Assembly: GCF_028693135.1 (NCBI RefSeq)
Contig: NZ_JAQUVZ010000006.1
Coordinates: 51,352-115,351 of the forward strand
Direction of reading: 5' to 3'
From: Methanosarcina sp.
GTDB lineage: Archaea; Halobacteriota; Methanosarcinia; Methanosarcinales; Methanosarcinaceae
DNA: 64,000 bases
The notes under the pieces were generated by a model. The model worked only from the letters and a program-made list of their open reading frames with translations, was not told the DNA's origin and did no database searches. A program made the translations under genes and the position numbers. Shown one piece after another: positions 9,016 through 18,840 of the stretch. Every line of letters begins with the position of its first letter. Position 1 is the first letter of the stretch.

Positions 9016-10329
9016 TTACACCTCCGTTCCGATCCAGTTGCTGATGTCAACAGGCTCTGCCTCAATTGAGCCAAAGAGGGTCTGTGTGATCTGCTTCAGG
9101 ACTGCCACCGATGTTGGGTGCATCATCATGAATAGATCGTTTCCTGCAAGGGCAAGGGAGAGACCTGTTACGATTTCCCAGATAGGTCCTCTGTACTCTC
9201 TTGGGCCCCAGTCAGTGTCCTGACCCAATGGAGATCCAACCATCCATGATTCACGGGCACCCCATGCATTGGTGGTCCCTGAAGACATCGGGAAGGTCAG
9301 TTCGTCATCACCCATAAGGGCTGCAAGTCTGATGCGCTCCATGTTGGTGTAAGCGTAGTCGAGACCATACCCGAGGGCGGCAGTTGTTGGGTCCATGATG
9401 ATTCTGTCTCTGGGCACTTTGCACTGCTTCATTAGTTTCCTGTTAAGTTCCTTCTGGGCGTTCATGTCCAGCTGGGTCCAGGAAAGCACGTCGTGGTCAT
9501 ACTTTAATGCAGCTTCTGCGATTGCTGCATAGTCCAGGTTCAGGCTGGCAGATGCAAGGAGGCAGCGTTCGCCTTCCGCAACTTCTGCGGCTTTTGCCAG
9601 GACTTCGGGATCCTTCTGTGGGTTCCCTGATCCACCAATGGCTATTGGCACATCAACGGCCTGCAGGACTTCCTCAACGGTCTTGGCTGCGTCCTTGGGG
9701 GATGTGTCCTTAATGAGTGGGTCGGTTGAAATCAGGTGGATGGTGATCATGTCGGCGTTGAACTTGTCAACGTTCTTCTTTGCCCATTCTCCAGGGCTGT
9801 CCATGACCTCGTCGTAGTTCTCCTTGACAGCTTTTGCAAGCCCTATTCTCATGTCGAACACGTCTATTGTGACCTGGTTCCTGTTCGGCATTGGAGCATC
9901 AAAGTAGAATGGAAGGGCTTTTTCGCCACCTACCATTACCCTCTTTCCACGGCTTCCGCCGTCTGCAGAGGTGTTTCCGATTGGAACTTCCTGAATCTGG
10001 GTTGCCCATTCTGCTATGTTTGCAACATCGAACTTTGCAGGAATGAGATCCTTAAGTTTCGGGGCTGCCAGAGCAGGAGCAATTGCGGGAGCAGCTGCTG
10101 AAGCTCCAAAGCCTACGGGGTACCCAAACATGCCTGCAAGTCTTGCAAAGTGCTGTGCAAGTACCGCACTTTCCTGCCCGAGGGCTGCGGCAAGCATTGG
10201 GTCAAATCCCCCTCCGAGTCCACCGAGGTCAAGCTCAATGTCCCCTTCTATAGTCACACCTTCGAGGGATTCTACATCCATTCCCGCGAACATGTTTGTT
10301 ATATCTGATAACTTCATTTTCTTTGCCAT
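9016..10329 (-). CDS. cdhD: CODH/ACS delta subunit CdhD (corrinoid/Fe-S protein small subunit)
   Basis: 437-residue small subunit of the corrinoid Fe-S protein, partner of CdhE in methyl transfer. An N-terminal segment of about 90 residues ending in an Ala/Pro-rich linker ([14 protein letters not shown], about residues 78-91) precedes the TIM-barrel domain. That barrel carries [13 protein letters not shown] and [13 protein letters not shown]. The start ATG at 10329 follows a GAGGT site. A spacer of 247 bases separates it from cooC, with two hairpins and TATA-like strings. Part of the cdhDE message may therefore come from an internal promoter. Confidence 0.95.
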   Translation of the reverse strand: MAKKMKLSDITNMFAGMDVESLEGVTIEGDIELDLGGLGGGFDPMLAAALGQESAVLAQHFARLAGMFGYPVGFGASAAAPAIAPALAAPKLKDLIPAKFDVANIAEWATQIQEVPIGNTSADGGSRGKRVMVGGEKALPFYFDAPMPNRNQVTIDVFDMRIGLAKAVKENYDEVMDSPGEWAKKNVDKFNADMITIHLISTDPLIKDTSPKDAAKTVEEVLQAVDVPIAIGGSGNPQKDPEVLAKAAEVAEGERCLLASASLNLDYAAIAEAALKYDHDVLSWTQLDMNAQKELNRKLMKQCKVPRDRIIMDPTTAALGYGLDYAYTNMERIRLAALMGDDELTFPMSSGTTNAWGARESWMVGSPLGQDTDWGPREYRGPIWEIVTGLSLALAGNDLFMMMHPTSVAVLKQITQTLFGSIEAEPVDISNWIGTEV

Positions 10330-10383
10330 GTAAACCTCACCGTTTCCGTAATTTTTCCATTTTTGTGAGTGACTGTATAATAA

Positions 10384-10392
10384 GGAATATAA
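10384..10392 (-). promoter_or_regulatory. possible internal promoter for cdhDE
   Basis: The minus strand holds TATTATATTCC about 55-60 bases upstream of the cdhD start, within the unusually long cooC-cdhD spacer. This is a TATA-like match by eye only; AT-rich DNA gives chance matches. Confidence 0.3.
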
Positions 10393-10440
10393 TACAGAAC
10401 GTGTTTCCAGATCTTTTACCCTGATATAAGAACAGGGACC

Positions 10441-10463
10441 GGGGCAGGAACGAATCCTGCTCC
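10441..10463 (-). other. GC-rich hairpin in the cooC-cdhD spacer
   Basis: Inverted repeat GGGGCAGGA / TCCTGCTCC with a 5-base loop and one mismatch. It lies between the cooC terminator-like hairpin and the cdhD start. It may be a processing or stability element of the operon mRNA. Confidence 0.5.
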
Positions 10464-10570
10464 GTTATTCTGTTTATTTTAAATGCCGTTTCAAGCTCTC
10501 AAACCGGATCTGGGTTCCTGTTCTCTTTTTCCGGTCGGTTTTCTGCATAATCCACAGGTTCAAAAGAAAG

Positions 10571-10588
10571 CTGGGGTCAGAGCCCCAG
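10571..10588 (-). terminator. terminator-like hairpin overlapping the cooC stop codon
   Basis: The minus strand reads CTGGGG CTCTGA CCCCAG and then CTTTCTTTTG: a perfect 6-bp stem whose loop contains the TGA stop of cooC, followed by a pyrimidine-rich run. It could attenuate transcription between cdhABC-cooC and cdhDE. Confidence 0.55.
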
Positions 10589-11338
10589 TTTTTGTACTAT
10601 TTTTTCGATTTCTACTGCAGCAACCGAATCATCCGGGATTTCAAAGAGAGGTATACCTTTTATGTCCATTTCCTCGATTTTCGGATCGAGAGGGATCACA
10701 CCTATCAGGTTCAGTTTCAGGTCCCCGGCCAGTTTGACAATCTCTTGACGGTTTGCATCTGTAACTTTGTTTGCAATAACGTGAATTCTGCCAACATTTG
10801 AATCCAGTTCACTCACAAGTTCACGAATCCTTTCGGCAGTCTGGAACCCCCTTCTTGAGGCGTCAGTTACAACAATAAGATCATCAATATCCCGGAGAAT
10901 CTTTCTACTGAAATGCTCAAGCCCGGCTTCCGCATCAATGACAACTATATCATAATTCACGATCAGTTTGTCCATGATGCCGCGTAGGAGGTTGTTTACG
11001 TAACAGTAACAGCCTGTACCTTCGGGCCTGCCCATTACCAGCAGGTCATATCCCGGCATTTCTTCAATGATCTCATATACTTTACTTTTGAGAATGGATT
11101 CTTTGTTCATATCGGGGTTGTCAGGCCTTGGTTTTTTGATTTCAACCTGCAAGGACTCCTTTGCGTCCCCGACTGTTTTTACGTTCTCACAGCCAAGGGT
11201 TTCGGGCAGGTTAGTATCTGCATCTGCATCAACTGCCAGTAAAAATTTCCCTTTTTTGGAAAGGTAGCGGATCATAAGAGCCGCTACCGCTGTTTTACCA
11301 GTCCCACCTTTTCCCGTTATTGCAATTACTTTTGTCAC
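10577..11338 (-). CDS. cooC: CooC/AcsF-type nickel-insertion ATPase of the CODH/ACS operon
   Basis: 253-residue MinD/ParA-type P-loop ATPase of the CooC family, accessory to nickel insertion into CODH or ACS. Visible features are the deviant Walker A KGGTGKT (residues 9-15 with its signature lysine), the switch segment VDADADTNLP (about 38-47) and a CYC motif (about residue 110) that in CooC dimers binds metal. The chosen GTG start at 11338 has an AAGGGGT ribosome site 6-7 bases upstream and gives the expected N-terminus directly before the P-loop. An ATG 51 bases further upstream would overlap the cdhC end. It lies between cdhC and cdhD as in other methanosarcinal operons. Confidence 0.9.
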   Translation of the reverse strand: MTKVIAITGKGGTGKTAVAALMIRYLSKKGKFLLAVDADADTNLPETLGCENVKTVGDAKESLQVEIKKPRPDNPDMNKESILKSKVYEIIEEMPGYDLLVMGRPEGTGCYCYVNNLLRGIMDKLIVNYDIVVIDAEAGLEHFSRKILRDIDDLIVVTDASRRGFQTAERIRELVSELDSNVGRIHVIANKVTDANRQEIVKLAGDLKLNLIGVIPLDPKIEEMDIKGIPLFEIPDDSVAAVEIEKIVQKLGL

Positions 11339-11393
11339 AGAATACCCCTTTTGATTGTTTTTCGGTTTTAGGCTATTGCCTTTCGTCACTCAA

Positions 11394-12803
11394 TTATTTC
11401 TTTTCTTTCTTCTGGCTGATGATCATTTTGTCAATGGTGATCTTTGCGTTCTTGAAGGTCAGCTTTATTCCGCCGCCAGAACCGCCGGACATCATTGGCA
11501 TTGCAGGCATCTGGAAACCGGCTGCAGGCATCATCATTGGGGATGCTGCAACAGCTACTTCCTCTTCTTCTTCCTCTTCTTCTTCCTCTTCTTCTGCAGC
11601 TACCCAGGTGGCAACTACGGGGTGGTTCTTTGCCTCGAGGAAGGCTTTCAGAGATGCGATGTCAGTTGCATCGTTCTCGGTTGCGATCTTGTCCTTAATG
11701 TCTGCAGGGATGGTTTCATCGATCTTCTCTTTGAGTATGGAGGGGAGCCAGACTACTCTGTTCCAGCCACCGTCAGCCTGGATGAACTTCGGGGAGTAGA
11801 AGTAGTTGACCCCAATTCCAAGGAAACCTACGATCTGCTTTCCGCCACCGGTCTGACCGGCCATTGTCGAGAAACCAATACCGTTAGGGGACATTCCCTG
11901 GTATTCTCTGTTAACCCAGCCAATACCGTCGACTTCAGGGATATAGAACCCGACTACTTCGAAGCAACCGCAGGATGTGTGCGGGGAGTCAAAGAAGGAG
12001 TGGAGTTTGATCTTGTCGAATTCACCGGCGGAGAGTTTCTTGGCAATATCGTTGACACCGGTGTATTCACCTGTAACAGCATCGAGAAGTTCACCTTTGG
12101 CAATTTCAAACTGTGGGCCTTCAGGGTCGACTTTTGCTGCTGCACGGCCGTCGAACCAGTTGATTGCACCACAAAGGGAAACTCTGTCAGGGGAAACTAC
12201 ACAGACATTGGTCGGAGCAAAGGACTGGCAGAGAGTGCATCCGTAGAAGACATCAACATCTTCATCGTGCAGGTCCTTTGTCCTGGCGTCTCTTGCTTTG
12301 AAAATCTCCTTTGCTTCTGTCATCTGCTTTTCAACTTCAGCCTGTTCGGTGTAGAAGGTGACCTGCATCTTCTCGATAAAGGGCAGTTCTGTCTTGAAGA
12401 GCATCATGACAGCTCTTCCGAAGGGCTCGAAGGAGTCCATCTTCCCAGCTGTGTCCTTGGAAACTCTCATCCAGACATCGTACCTCTGGTTCAGGTGCAT
12501 AATGCCCTGGCAGTAGTTGATGAAGTCGTGGACACGCCTTTCGACCACAGATTCAAGGTCAGCCTCGACAAGTTCTCCACCGATGTTGAAGATCATTGCC
12601 CAGGGGTAGGTCTTGCCCTCTTCCATGTCCTTGAGATCTGGACCGACAATTGTGACCTGGTCGTCTACAATTGCATCCATATCTGCTGCCCTTACGAGTT
12701 CGAGACCAAGGGATTTTGGGCCACCGAGTTCGACAAACATTCCTTCCTTTCTTACTCTTTCTCCTTCAAACATCGGGGAAATCTCGAATGGGAAATCTGC
12801 CAT
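11394..12803 (-). CDS. cdhC: CODH/ACS beta subunit CdhC, copy 1 (complete)
   Basis: 469-residue acetyl-CoA synthase subunit. The A-cluster cysteines are at C189, C192 (YGCTLC), C278 and C280 (SCGC), exactly the spacing known for Methanosarcina CdhC. It lacks the N-terminal CODH-binding domain of bacterial AcsB, as archaeal enzymes do. Near the C-terminus a run of glutamates (about residues 411-426) leads to a Met/Pro/Gly-rich segment and a lysine-rich end. That pattern resembles a flexible docking tail. The ATG start has a GGAGG site. Its 5' 755 bases are nearly identical to the partial cdhC2 at the left window edge. Confidence 0.97.
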   Translation of the reverse strand: MADFPFEISPMFEGERVRKEGMFVELGGPKSLGLELVRAADMDAIVDDQVTIVGPDLKDMEEGKTYPWAMIFNIGGELVEADLESVVERRVHDFINYCQGIMHLNQRYDVWMRVSKDTAGKMDSFEPFGRAVMMLFKTELPFIEKMQVTFYTEQAEVEKQMTEAKEIFKARDARTKDLHDEDVDVFYGCTLCQSFAPTNVCVVSPDRVSLCGAINWFDGRAAAKVDPEGPQFEIAKGELLDAVTGEYTGVNDIAKKLSAGEFDKIKLHSFFDSPHTSCGCFEVVGFYIPEVDGIGWVNREYQGMSPNGIGFSTMAGQTGGGKQIVGFLGIGVNYFYSPKFIQADGGWNRVVWLPSILKEKIDETIPADIKDKIATENDATDIASLKAFLEAKNHPVVATWVAAEEEEEEEEEEEEVAVAASPMMMPAAGFQMPAMPMMSGGSGGGIKLTFKNAKITIDKMIISQKKEKK

Positions 12804-12827
12804 TGTGTTTTCGCCTCCTAAATCAAA

Positions 12828-13340
12828 TTATAATGCCTCAATTAGTTCATCCAGGGCAGCATAGTGGTCTGCCTTGCTAAGGTTCCCGAAGGACATTGTT
12901 GCGTTCTGGATGTAGTTTCTGTCAATTGCGATTGCTTTTACCTTACTGAAGTTTTTTGTTCCGGACAGTACCTGGTTGATGTAGTATTTTATGTGCCCAA
13001 GGACAATGAGGGTGTCATATGTACCCTTGCCGTCAAGTCCCGGCCATGCTTCGTCTGTTACATAAAAGCCTAGCTGGTGCAGGTTGATGTACTTGGCATC
13101 CACATCCTTGTCAACAAAACCAGGCATGGAACTTCCGGTAGCTGCAATAGGAATCTTTGTTTTCTGTGAAATCTTCACTACCCTGGCCAGGAGTTCTGGA
13201 TCAAGGATCTTTGTCCCTACTACAATAAGCGGTCTCTTTGCCTTTGAAATCAACTTGGCTGCGACCTCAGGGGTAGTAGCTTTGGAAGTTGTCACTCCGT
13301 AAGTGGTAAAGAGCTTGGTGTTCTTTGTAGTGTCAACCAT
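12828..13340 (-). CDS. cdhB: CODH/ACS epsilon subunit CdhB, copy 1
   Basis: 170-residue epsilon subunit of the CO dehydrogenase component. It is the same length as copy 2 and similar throughout, with conservative replacements (for example [10 protein letters not shown] against [10 protein letters not shown]). It begins 2 bases after the cdhA1 stop, with its ribosome site inside the cdhA1 3' end, and is followed 24 bases later by cdhC1. Transcription is expected as part of the six-gene operon. Confidence 0.96.
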   Translation of the reverse strand: MVDTTKNTKLFTTYGVTTSKATTPEVAAKLISKAKRPLIVVGTKILDPELLARVVKISQKTKIPIAATGSSMPGFVDKDVDAKYINLHQLGFYVTDEAWPGLDGKGTYDTLIVLGHIKYYINQVLSGTKNFSKVKAIAIDRNYIQNATMSFGNLSKADHYAALDELIEAL

Positions 13341-13342
13341 TT

Positions 13343-15760
13343 TCAGGCCTCCTTGCAGAGTCTCTTGAGGTTGGTGGGCTGTGCGGAGACATCGAACTTG
13401 ATTATCGGGCCGGAGATGATTTTCTTCCTCTTCCAGTCGATTTCCCAGCCGTGCTCTGTTTCCAGTCTCTTAAGGAGTTCTGCACGCTTGGCAAGTGGGA
13501 GGTCGGCTTCGTTTCTGACGAATTTCCACCAGTCATCCGGTTCTATACCGAGGTACTTCAGGGAAAGCTCCATCCAGTGGGTCAGTTTTATGGACCTGCC
13601 CATGTTGTTGTCGGACGGGCGGATGCAGGCTTTTGCCATCATCGGAATTGCTTCCTGCCAGGTTTCTGCGGTTGTCAACAGGAATTCCGGGGCTGGTGGG
13701 ATATTCATCACTGAGCCATCTCTGGCGTCAAAGGCTTTCCACTTGGACTCATCATAGTTCTTGGCAATCAGGGCTCTCCTGTACTTGGAACTGTGTGGGC
13801 CGAGCACTGCCGGGATACCATAGATGTTACATCCGGTACCGATTGAAGCAGCTTTCTGGGAGTATGCTCCCCAGGCAAGTCCGCATGCACCAACACGGTT
13901 GAGAGTGTAGTCTGCAATTTCGGCAAGGTTTCCTGCCATGGTCCTCTGGGCAAAGATTCCGGCAACTTTCTCAGCGGCTCCAGTGATGTGTGCGTTGGAC
14001 ACACAGGAACCATTGTTAAGCAGTCCGCCACCTGCGAATGTACCCGGATACCTTTCGTAAAGGGTCTTGCCTTCTTCGTCCTTGAACATACCAATGTCCA
14101 TTGCAGAACATCCGGTCACGGCCAGGAGGTAGTTTCTCTTAAGGAACTCTTCGGCGATGAGGTAGACGTCTTTGGTACCGGCCGGGTAGTTCGGGCATCC
14201 GATGATTGCGATGATACCGGGGGTAGTTCCCATAACGAGGTTCAGGCCTTCTTTCCTTATCTCAGCGTCACTTACCTGTCCTCTGCCGGCTCTGACCCAT
14301 CCTTTCTCTTCGCCGATGGCTTTTTGTGCAGCCTTCTCAATTACGTTCAGGATTGGGATTTCCTTCTTACAGACCTGTTCGCAGCGGCGGCATCCGATAC
14401 AGACATCGTGGATGGCTTCGAGGTACTCGTAGCTTCCCTTGGCTGCATATTCCATGGCTTCCGGAATCTCCAGTTCTTCAGGGCAGGCTAGCAGGCATTC
14501 TCCGCACTGGACGCACTTGTCTACGTATACCTTGAATTCCTCGTCAGTTGGAATTGCTGTGATGCCTTCTGCATCGCGGATCGGAGCCATTATTTCGGCA
14601 AGCCTCGGGACAAGTTCTCCGAGCTTTTCATAGTCCAGCATTACACAACCCGGAATTGCTCCGGACTTGAGTTCCTCGATTATTGAATCCACATCGGCGT
14701 CGGTACGGTCTGGCAGCCCCATCATGATCTTTTCGTTGGAAGCGATCACAGGGATCTTGAGCTTCTGGGATTCTGACAGGACATCGCCGCGGACGCACTG
14801 TTCATCCACAACAATGACATCAGGCATTCCGGAACGGATGACCTTCAGTTCTTTAGCCAGGGATCCTACTATCTTGGCATATGGGAGTCTCCTGTCAGCT
14901 TCCTTGTACCTGCTCATGTCGAATGCGGTACAGCAAAGCCCGGCAATTTCCATTTTGTCGACCAGATTTTTGTCTTCCATGTAGTCCATGATGTAGGTTA
15001 CACCGGCTACATTGTGCCCGATAACAACAATGAGTGGCTTGGACTTGTCAAGGGTTCCCATACCGATTTCAATGAGCGGGGCTTCTGGATCAGCTTTCGG
15101 GAAGTCATATGCCGAGATCTGGGCGATATCGGATATTTCCATGCCGACGTGGTCCAGGCTGCCGCTAAATAGGGACTTTGAGTCGTAGTCAATTTCTGCG
15201 CTTTCCTGACCTGCGTGGATAGTTGCAAGGAGCTGGGTGAGCTGTTCTTCAACATACTCCATTGGAGCCCTGCATTCTCCGAGGGTCTTTGGGCTGAGCC
15301 CTGTACAGATCGTGACATTGGGGGTCAGGACATTTGATTCTCCAAGGTTGAGGGGAAGATCTTCACCAAAGACCTCTATCACATGGTCAAGCAGGTGGCG
15401 CCCGTGGGCAGCATGGCATGCAGTACCTGTAATTACACGAAGGAAGAATTCCCTTCCTGTCTGGCCAGCCATGTCAATTCCGCAAGCTCCTCTTTTGTTT
15501 CCGGAAAGGTCACAGGGTCCATATGTACAGTAGCAGCACTGGTCACACATAGGGGTCAAAACAGGCTCATAGCGGTCAAGAAGAAGCAAGTTCCAGCTTC
15601 TGTAGGATGCTATGCTGGCAAGAGCAGTGGGTCCCATCGGGCCTAACTCTTTTGCTTTATCTTCCGCAGCCTCCTTTGCTGCCCCTACGATGTTGTTAAT
15701 AGTGATCTGAACGGATTCCAGATCTTCTATAGAAAAACTCCCGGTAGTTAGTTTGCTCAT
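13343..15760 (-). CDS. cdhA: CODH/ACS alpha subunit CdhA, copy 1
   Basis: 805-residue CO dehydrogenase subunit. Features match copy 2: a [13 protein letters not shown] N-terminal cluster-binding segment, two ferredoxin motifs ([11 protein letters not shown] and [11 protein letters not shown]) and C-cluster cysteines in the second half. I place the start at ATG 15760 ([15 protein letters not shown]), which aligns with copy 2 and has AGGAGGT 8-9 bases upstream. A longer in-frame reading to 15814 would run through that ribosome site. It heads the complete operon cdhA-cdhB-cdhC-cooC-cdhD-cdhE. A long leader with two candidate TATA boxes lies upstream. Confidence 0.97.
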   Translation of the reverse strand: MSKLTTGSFSIEDLESVQITINNIVGAAKEAAEDKAKELGPMGPTALASIASYRSWNLLLLDRYEPVLTPMCDQCCYCTYGPCDLSGNKRGACGIDMAGQTGREFFLRVITGTACHAAHGRHLLDHVIEVFGEDLPLNLGESNVLTPNVTICTGLSPKTLGECRAPMEYVEEQLTQLLATIHAGQESAEIDYDSKSLFSGSLDHVGMEISDIAQISAYDFPKADPEAPLIEIGMGTLDKSKPLIVVIGHNVAGVTYIMDYMEDKNLVDKMEIAGLCCTAFDMSRYKEADRRLPYAKIVGSLAKELKVIRSGMPDVIVVDEQCVRGDVLSESQKLKIPVIASNEKIMMGLPDRTDADVDSIIEELKSGAIPGCVMLDYEKLGELVPRLAEIMAPIRDAEGITAIPTDEEFKVYVDKCVQCGECLLACPEELEIPEAMEYAAKGSYEYLEAIHDVCIGCRRCEQVCKKEIPILNVIEKAAQKAIGEEKGWVRAGRGQVSDAEIRKEGLNLVMGTTPGIIAIIGCPNYPAGTKDVYLIAEEFLKRNYLLAVTGCSAMDIGMFKDEEGKTLYERYPGTFAGGGLLNNGSCVSNAHITGAAEKVAGIFAQRTMAGNLAEIADYTLNRVGACGLAWGAYSQKAASIGTGCNIYGIPAVLGPHSSKYRRALIAKNYDESKWKAFDARDGSVMNIPPAPEFLLTTAETWQEAIPMMAKACIRPSDNNMGRSIKLTHWMELSLKYLGIEPDDWWKFVRNEADLPLAKRAELLKRLETEHGWEIDWKRKKIISGPIIKFDVSAQPTNLKRLCKEA

Positions 15761-16127
15761 GTGAGCTTTACCTCCTAAATTTGTTTCAAGTCGACTTCGC
15801 CAAGACGATTGCAATTCTGGTATGCGGCATATCCTCTATGATTATTCATTATATACCGTGCCGTATGCTCTAAATCTGCAATCGTTGAAATGACGTTTTC
15901 TGGAAAAACATTTTTAACTCTCTATTTGAGTATTAAACGCCTTACCAAATTTTTTTCAAATAAGACTGTTTTTGTAGGGAATATTTCCTTTTCAAAAGTC
16001 GTTTTTAGGGCATCATCTCTCTTCAAAACACTTTTTTACGCCCTATATCTCAAAAAAACCGTTTTTACCAACGATTGAGACCTAAATCTTGAGCAGAGGT
16101 CCTACCGATGGATAATGGACACTAATT
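15761..16127 (-). promoter_or_regulatory. long 5' leader of the first cdh operon, with a proximal promoter inside
   Basis: If transcription starts from the distal TATA (16149-16156), the leader is about 367 nt. A regulatory 5' leader has been reported for methanosarcinal CODH/ACS operons. The segment 15880-16080 is unusual, with repeated A/T runs (several GTTTTT/AAAAAC blocks) and no plausible protein. The part nearest the gene is homologous to the cdhA2 leader. Confidence 0.5.
15849..15856 (-). promoter_or_regulatory. proximal TATA-like box of cdhA1
   Basis: The minus strand reads GGTATATAATG, a good archaeal TATA element. It is about 90 bases upstream of the ATG, at nearly the same place as the TATA-like string of cdhA2. 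It could give a short leader of about 70 nt. Confidence 0.5.
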
Positions 16128-16148
16128 AAAAGTCTAAATGTACCAAAT

Positions 16149-16156
16149 CTATATAA
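16149..16156 (-). promoter_or_regulatory. distal TATA-like box of cdhA1
   Basis: The minus strand reads GTTATATAGATT. A start about 25 bases downstream falls near 16127. There the minus strand contains AATTAGTGTCCATTATCC, an 18-mer also present on the plus strand in units 2-4 of the repeat array before cdhA2. The choice between this and the proximal box cannot be made by eye. Confidence 0.45.
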
Positions 16157-16159
16157 CAT

Positions 16160-17162
16160 TTTCTAATTTGTAACACCCAATTTCGAGTAGGGTAAAATGG
16201 AATGTAGAGACCCACTCTTCACAAGAAAATCTTTAATGATCACATATGTAAAAAAAGTATAACATGCCGGATGATACTTGTTTTTTGATTGCGTATTATT
16301 GAGCTTCAGTAATTTTTTCCATTGATTTTAATATTTGTTATTATTTAGTTATTTTTTTCATACTAGTCACAAATAATTTTAAAGATTATTCTTACCTGAA
16401 TATCAAATTTCGCACAAATAAAATTCAAATAATTCCATATCAACGTTTAATATATTTTTTATAATAATTATTGAAATTTTTATATTTCTCTTTCTTATAA
16501 AAATATCAAAACTTATTTATATCGGTACGTTCTCTAAATCTATTTGCACAGTAAACGCTGTAAGCCGTTTTCATGATTTTTTTTGGAAAGGAGTAAATAT
16601 AATTTTTTTACTTGAATATTATTTAAATAAATTATCTGGTTTCTATATTATTCGTTCTAATTTAAAAGAGGTTTAGATTTGCTTCTGGAAGCCTGGTACT
16701 ATTAATATCATGAAATTATGCCATGACATTAAATGGATTAGAGATTCAAGATTGCTTGTTTCCAAAAGTGGGGGTTAAAACTATCAATTTGATTTACTAA
16801 TATTTGCAGGTAATCACTTTGTTGATCGGGGTTTTCAATATGTGAGATTTGATGGACTGAATTATACATGTCAAAATTTGACTATTTATGACATGGGTTA
16901 TTGGGGTATATTAATGTACAGGATTATTTTACGCCAGCCTTTTTCAGGACATGGGCCTTGCCGTGGATCCATTTGCATGCCTGTTATTTGTTCCTGAGCT
17001 TATGTTTGGGCAATATTCTTGTGTTTGGACAACGTCTGGTGTTTGAATAATATTTCCGGATTCATTTTGAGACATTCTAAGTTGCCTTTTATAACTTGCC
17101 TTATTATTCAGGTGATTTATTCAATAATTTTATACCGGATTAAAACAGAGAGTACCTGGAAC
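16160..17162. other. AT-rich spacer between divergent cdhA1 and rhomboid genes
   Basis: About 1 kb without a credible gene. The first 500 bases are extremely AT-rich. A TATA-like TTTTATACC at about 17126-17134 precedes the rhomboid start by roughly 30 bases. An open frame upstream of that start (17019-17162) has no ribosome site and is not part of the rhomboid family fold. Confidence 0.5.
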
Positions 17163-17831
17163 ATGTTTAACCGTGATACACCATATAAGTCTCGAGGCGG
17201 AACAACCGACAGAATCAAAAATTCTGTTTCTGCAAGCCCATCGATGGCAATTATTCTCCTATGTGTTATTTCTTTCTTTCTGGAAATGGTTCCGTTCCCG
17301 GGGTTTAACTATATAAGTGCTTTTCAGTTTGACCCTGGTTCTATAATGACAAGACCATGGACTCTTGTCACATACATTTTCCTGCACAACGGATTATCGC
17401 ATCTTTTTTTCAATATGCTTGTCCTGTACTTCTTCGGGACTGCACTTGAACGAAGGATAGGGAATAAGCAACTCCTGGGAGTCTTTTTCACTGCAGGAAT
17501 TCTATCTGCAATAGGGTACACTTTCTTAAGCCAGCCTATTTTCAACATTTCCCCCGGTCCTATGATTGGGGCTAGTGGAGCGATTTATGGGGTTTTTGCA
17601 GCCCTTGCCGTACTTGAGCCGAATATAAAGGTGTATGTTTATTTTATCCCGATGCGTTTAAAGTATGCCTTATTGCTGTTTGCTGTTTTTGATTTTCTAA
17701 TGGTCAATTCGTCGGATATGATAGCCCACACCGCTCACCTGAGCGGACTCTTCGTAGGGCTCTATATGGGTTTTCGTATGAAAAAAATCCATGAAAAATA
17801 TATGAAATCGAGGTATGACGGCAGGTGGTGA
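17163..17831 (+). CDS. rhomboid family intramembrane serine protease
   Basis: 222-residue membrane protein with about six hydrophobic helices and the rhomboid catalytic pair: serine in GASGAIYG (about residue 138) and histidine in AHTAHLSG (about residue 190). The conserved loop HNGLSHLFFNM (about residues 78-88, the HxxxxHxxxN-like membrane segment) is also present. It cleaves transmembrane segments; the substrate is unknown. The start at ATG 17163 agrees with the upstream TATA element. The stop overlaps the start of the next gene, so the two form a small operon. Confidence 0.9.
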   Translation: MFNRDTPYKSRGGTTDRIKNSVSASPSMAIILLCVISFFLEMVPFPGFNYISAFQFDPGSIMTRPWTLVTYIFLHNGLSHLFFNMLVLYFFGTALERRIGNKQLLGVFFTAGILSAIGYTFLSQPIFNISPGPMIGASGAIYGVFAALAVLEPNIKVYVYFIPMRLKYALLLFAVFDFLMVNSSDMIAHTAHLSGLFVGLYMGFRMKKIHEKYMKSRYDGRW

Positions 17832-18256
17832 GTCTGGAAGGAGAGATTTTTTCTCAGGACAGGTATTATCATCCGAGGCCTGACCCTGGGGGAAAAGTTC
17901 CAATCCAGGTTTTAAATTTCAGGCGGGTTGTTGCAGCCTGGTCTCCAAAGCTGAAAAATACTCTCTACTTTGAAAAAGCACCTGAAGAGCCTGAAGAAGA
18001 AGGTCTAAAAAGAGTAAGGGAAATTGTCCTTCTGCAAGTCTATGACTGGTTAGCGGGGAGAGAAGGTTTAATAGAGCTTACGGAGCCGGAGTTCGAGCAG
18101 TTTACGAGTGTCTATGAAGCTTTTCTCCAACAATCCGGAGAAATCCGGTATAGCAGGCATAAGAAAGGGCGAAAAACCGAAAATCTCTTTGAACTTCAGG
18201 AGTTCCCTTACCTAATTCGGGAAGTCAAAAAAGGCCCTTTTTCCGATAAATTATAA
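17828..18256 (+). CDS. conserved hypothetical protein, 142 residues
   Basis: Unrecognised soluble protein that starts with GTG overlapping the rhomboid stop codon (GTGA), which indicates coupling. The sequence begins with a Pro/Gly-rich segment (HPRPDPGGK). It then has an acidic patch (EEPEEEG, about residues 58-64), two amphipathic helices (residues 65-115) and a basic stretch (RHKKGRK, about 119-125). No signal peptide, membrane helix or metal motif is seen. The function may relate to the rhomboid partner, but nothing in the sequence shows this. Confidence 0.65.
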   Translation: MSLEGEIFSQDRYYHPRPDPGGKVPIQVLNFRRVVAAWSPKLKNTLYFEKAPEEPEEEGLKRVREIVLLQVYDWLAGREGLIELTEPEFEQFTSVYEAFLQQSGEIRYSRHKKGRKTENLFELQEFPYLIREVKKGPFSDKL

Positions 18257-18287
18257 TTATATAAATTATATATCGTGTTATATAGTT

Positions 18288-18430
18288 AAAATAATTTGTT
18301 CAAATAATTTGTTCAAATCATTTGTTCAAATCATTTGTTCAAATCATTTGTTCAAATCATTTGTTCAAATCATTAGTTAAAATCATTAGTTAAAATCATT
18401 AGTTAAAATCATTAGTTAAAATCATTAGTT
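18288..18430. repeat. 13-bp tandem repeat, 11 units
   Basis: Units of the form MAAATMATTWGTT. An early block reads CAAATCATTTGTT and a later block AAAATCATTAGTT, showing array growth from two variants. It lies just after the 17828-18256 gene in non-coding DNA. Confidence 0.95.
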
Positions 18431-18840
18431 AAAATCATTTAATTTTGAGAGGTTTAATTTATATCTCAGGACTTCCCTTTTCCAGGGCAAATCAGGTTTT
18501 CAGTCAAATCTCTCAGATCAGGCAAAATTAGGACCTTTAATTGTCAAAGTATGCAAATGTTTTACTACAGAAAAGCAAATATTCAGATATAATCAAATTA
18601 TTTCCCGAACTGCCGGGTATCATACTTTAAACCTGAAAAACCTTGGCTACAAACTCATGGCTATGAATTCTAAAGCTGCGGTTTTCCATAGGTTAAAGTA
18701 TAATATCAGTACCGATAGACACGAAGGGGCGGCTGGACATCTCTACTGCCCTCACAGGTCAATTTTCCCCGATGACCGGGGCATTAAATGTAAAATATGC
18801 AGGTCGAGTAAAACTGTAAGGATCACAGAGGACATTAATA
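18431..18840. other. spacer, no firmly supported gene
   Basis: A 69-codon frame at 18657-18866 contains CPH and CKIC pairs but overlaps the next gene and lacks a ribosome site. I do not call it. No RNA gene was seen. Confidence 0.4.

Noticed and set aside
11355..12821. Long plus-strand open frame of 488 codons opposite cdhC1
   Set aside because: It is the antisense of a highly biased coding gene. The Ser/Leu/Cys-rich product with no motif mirrors the cdhC codons, and the same shadow appears opposite the partial cdhC2.
15890..16078. 62-codon frame in the cdhA1 leader
   Set aside because: Low-complexity Phe/Lys-rich translation of A/T homopolymer blocks on the strand opposite to the operon.
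18288..18430. Possible CRISPR array
   Set aside because: The units are contiguous 13-mers without spacers. No other array in the window has spacers and no cas genes are seen.
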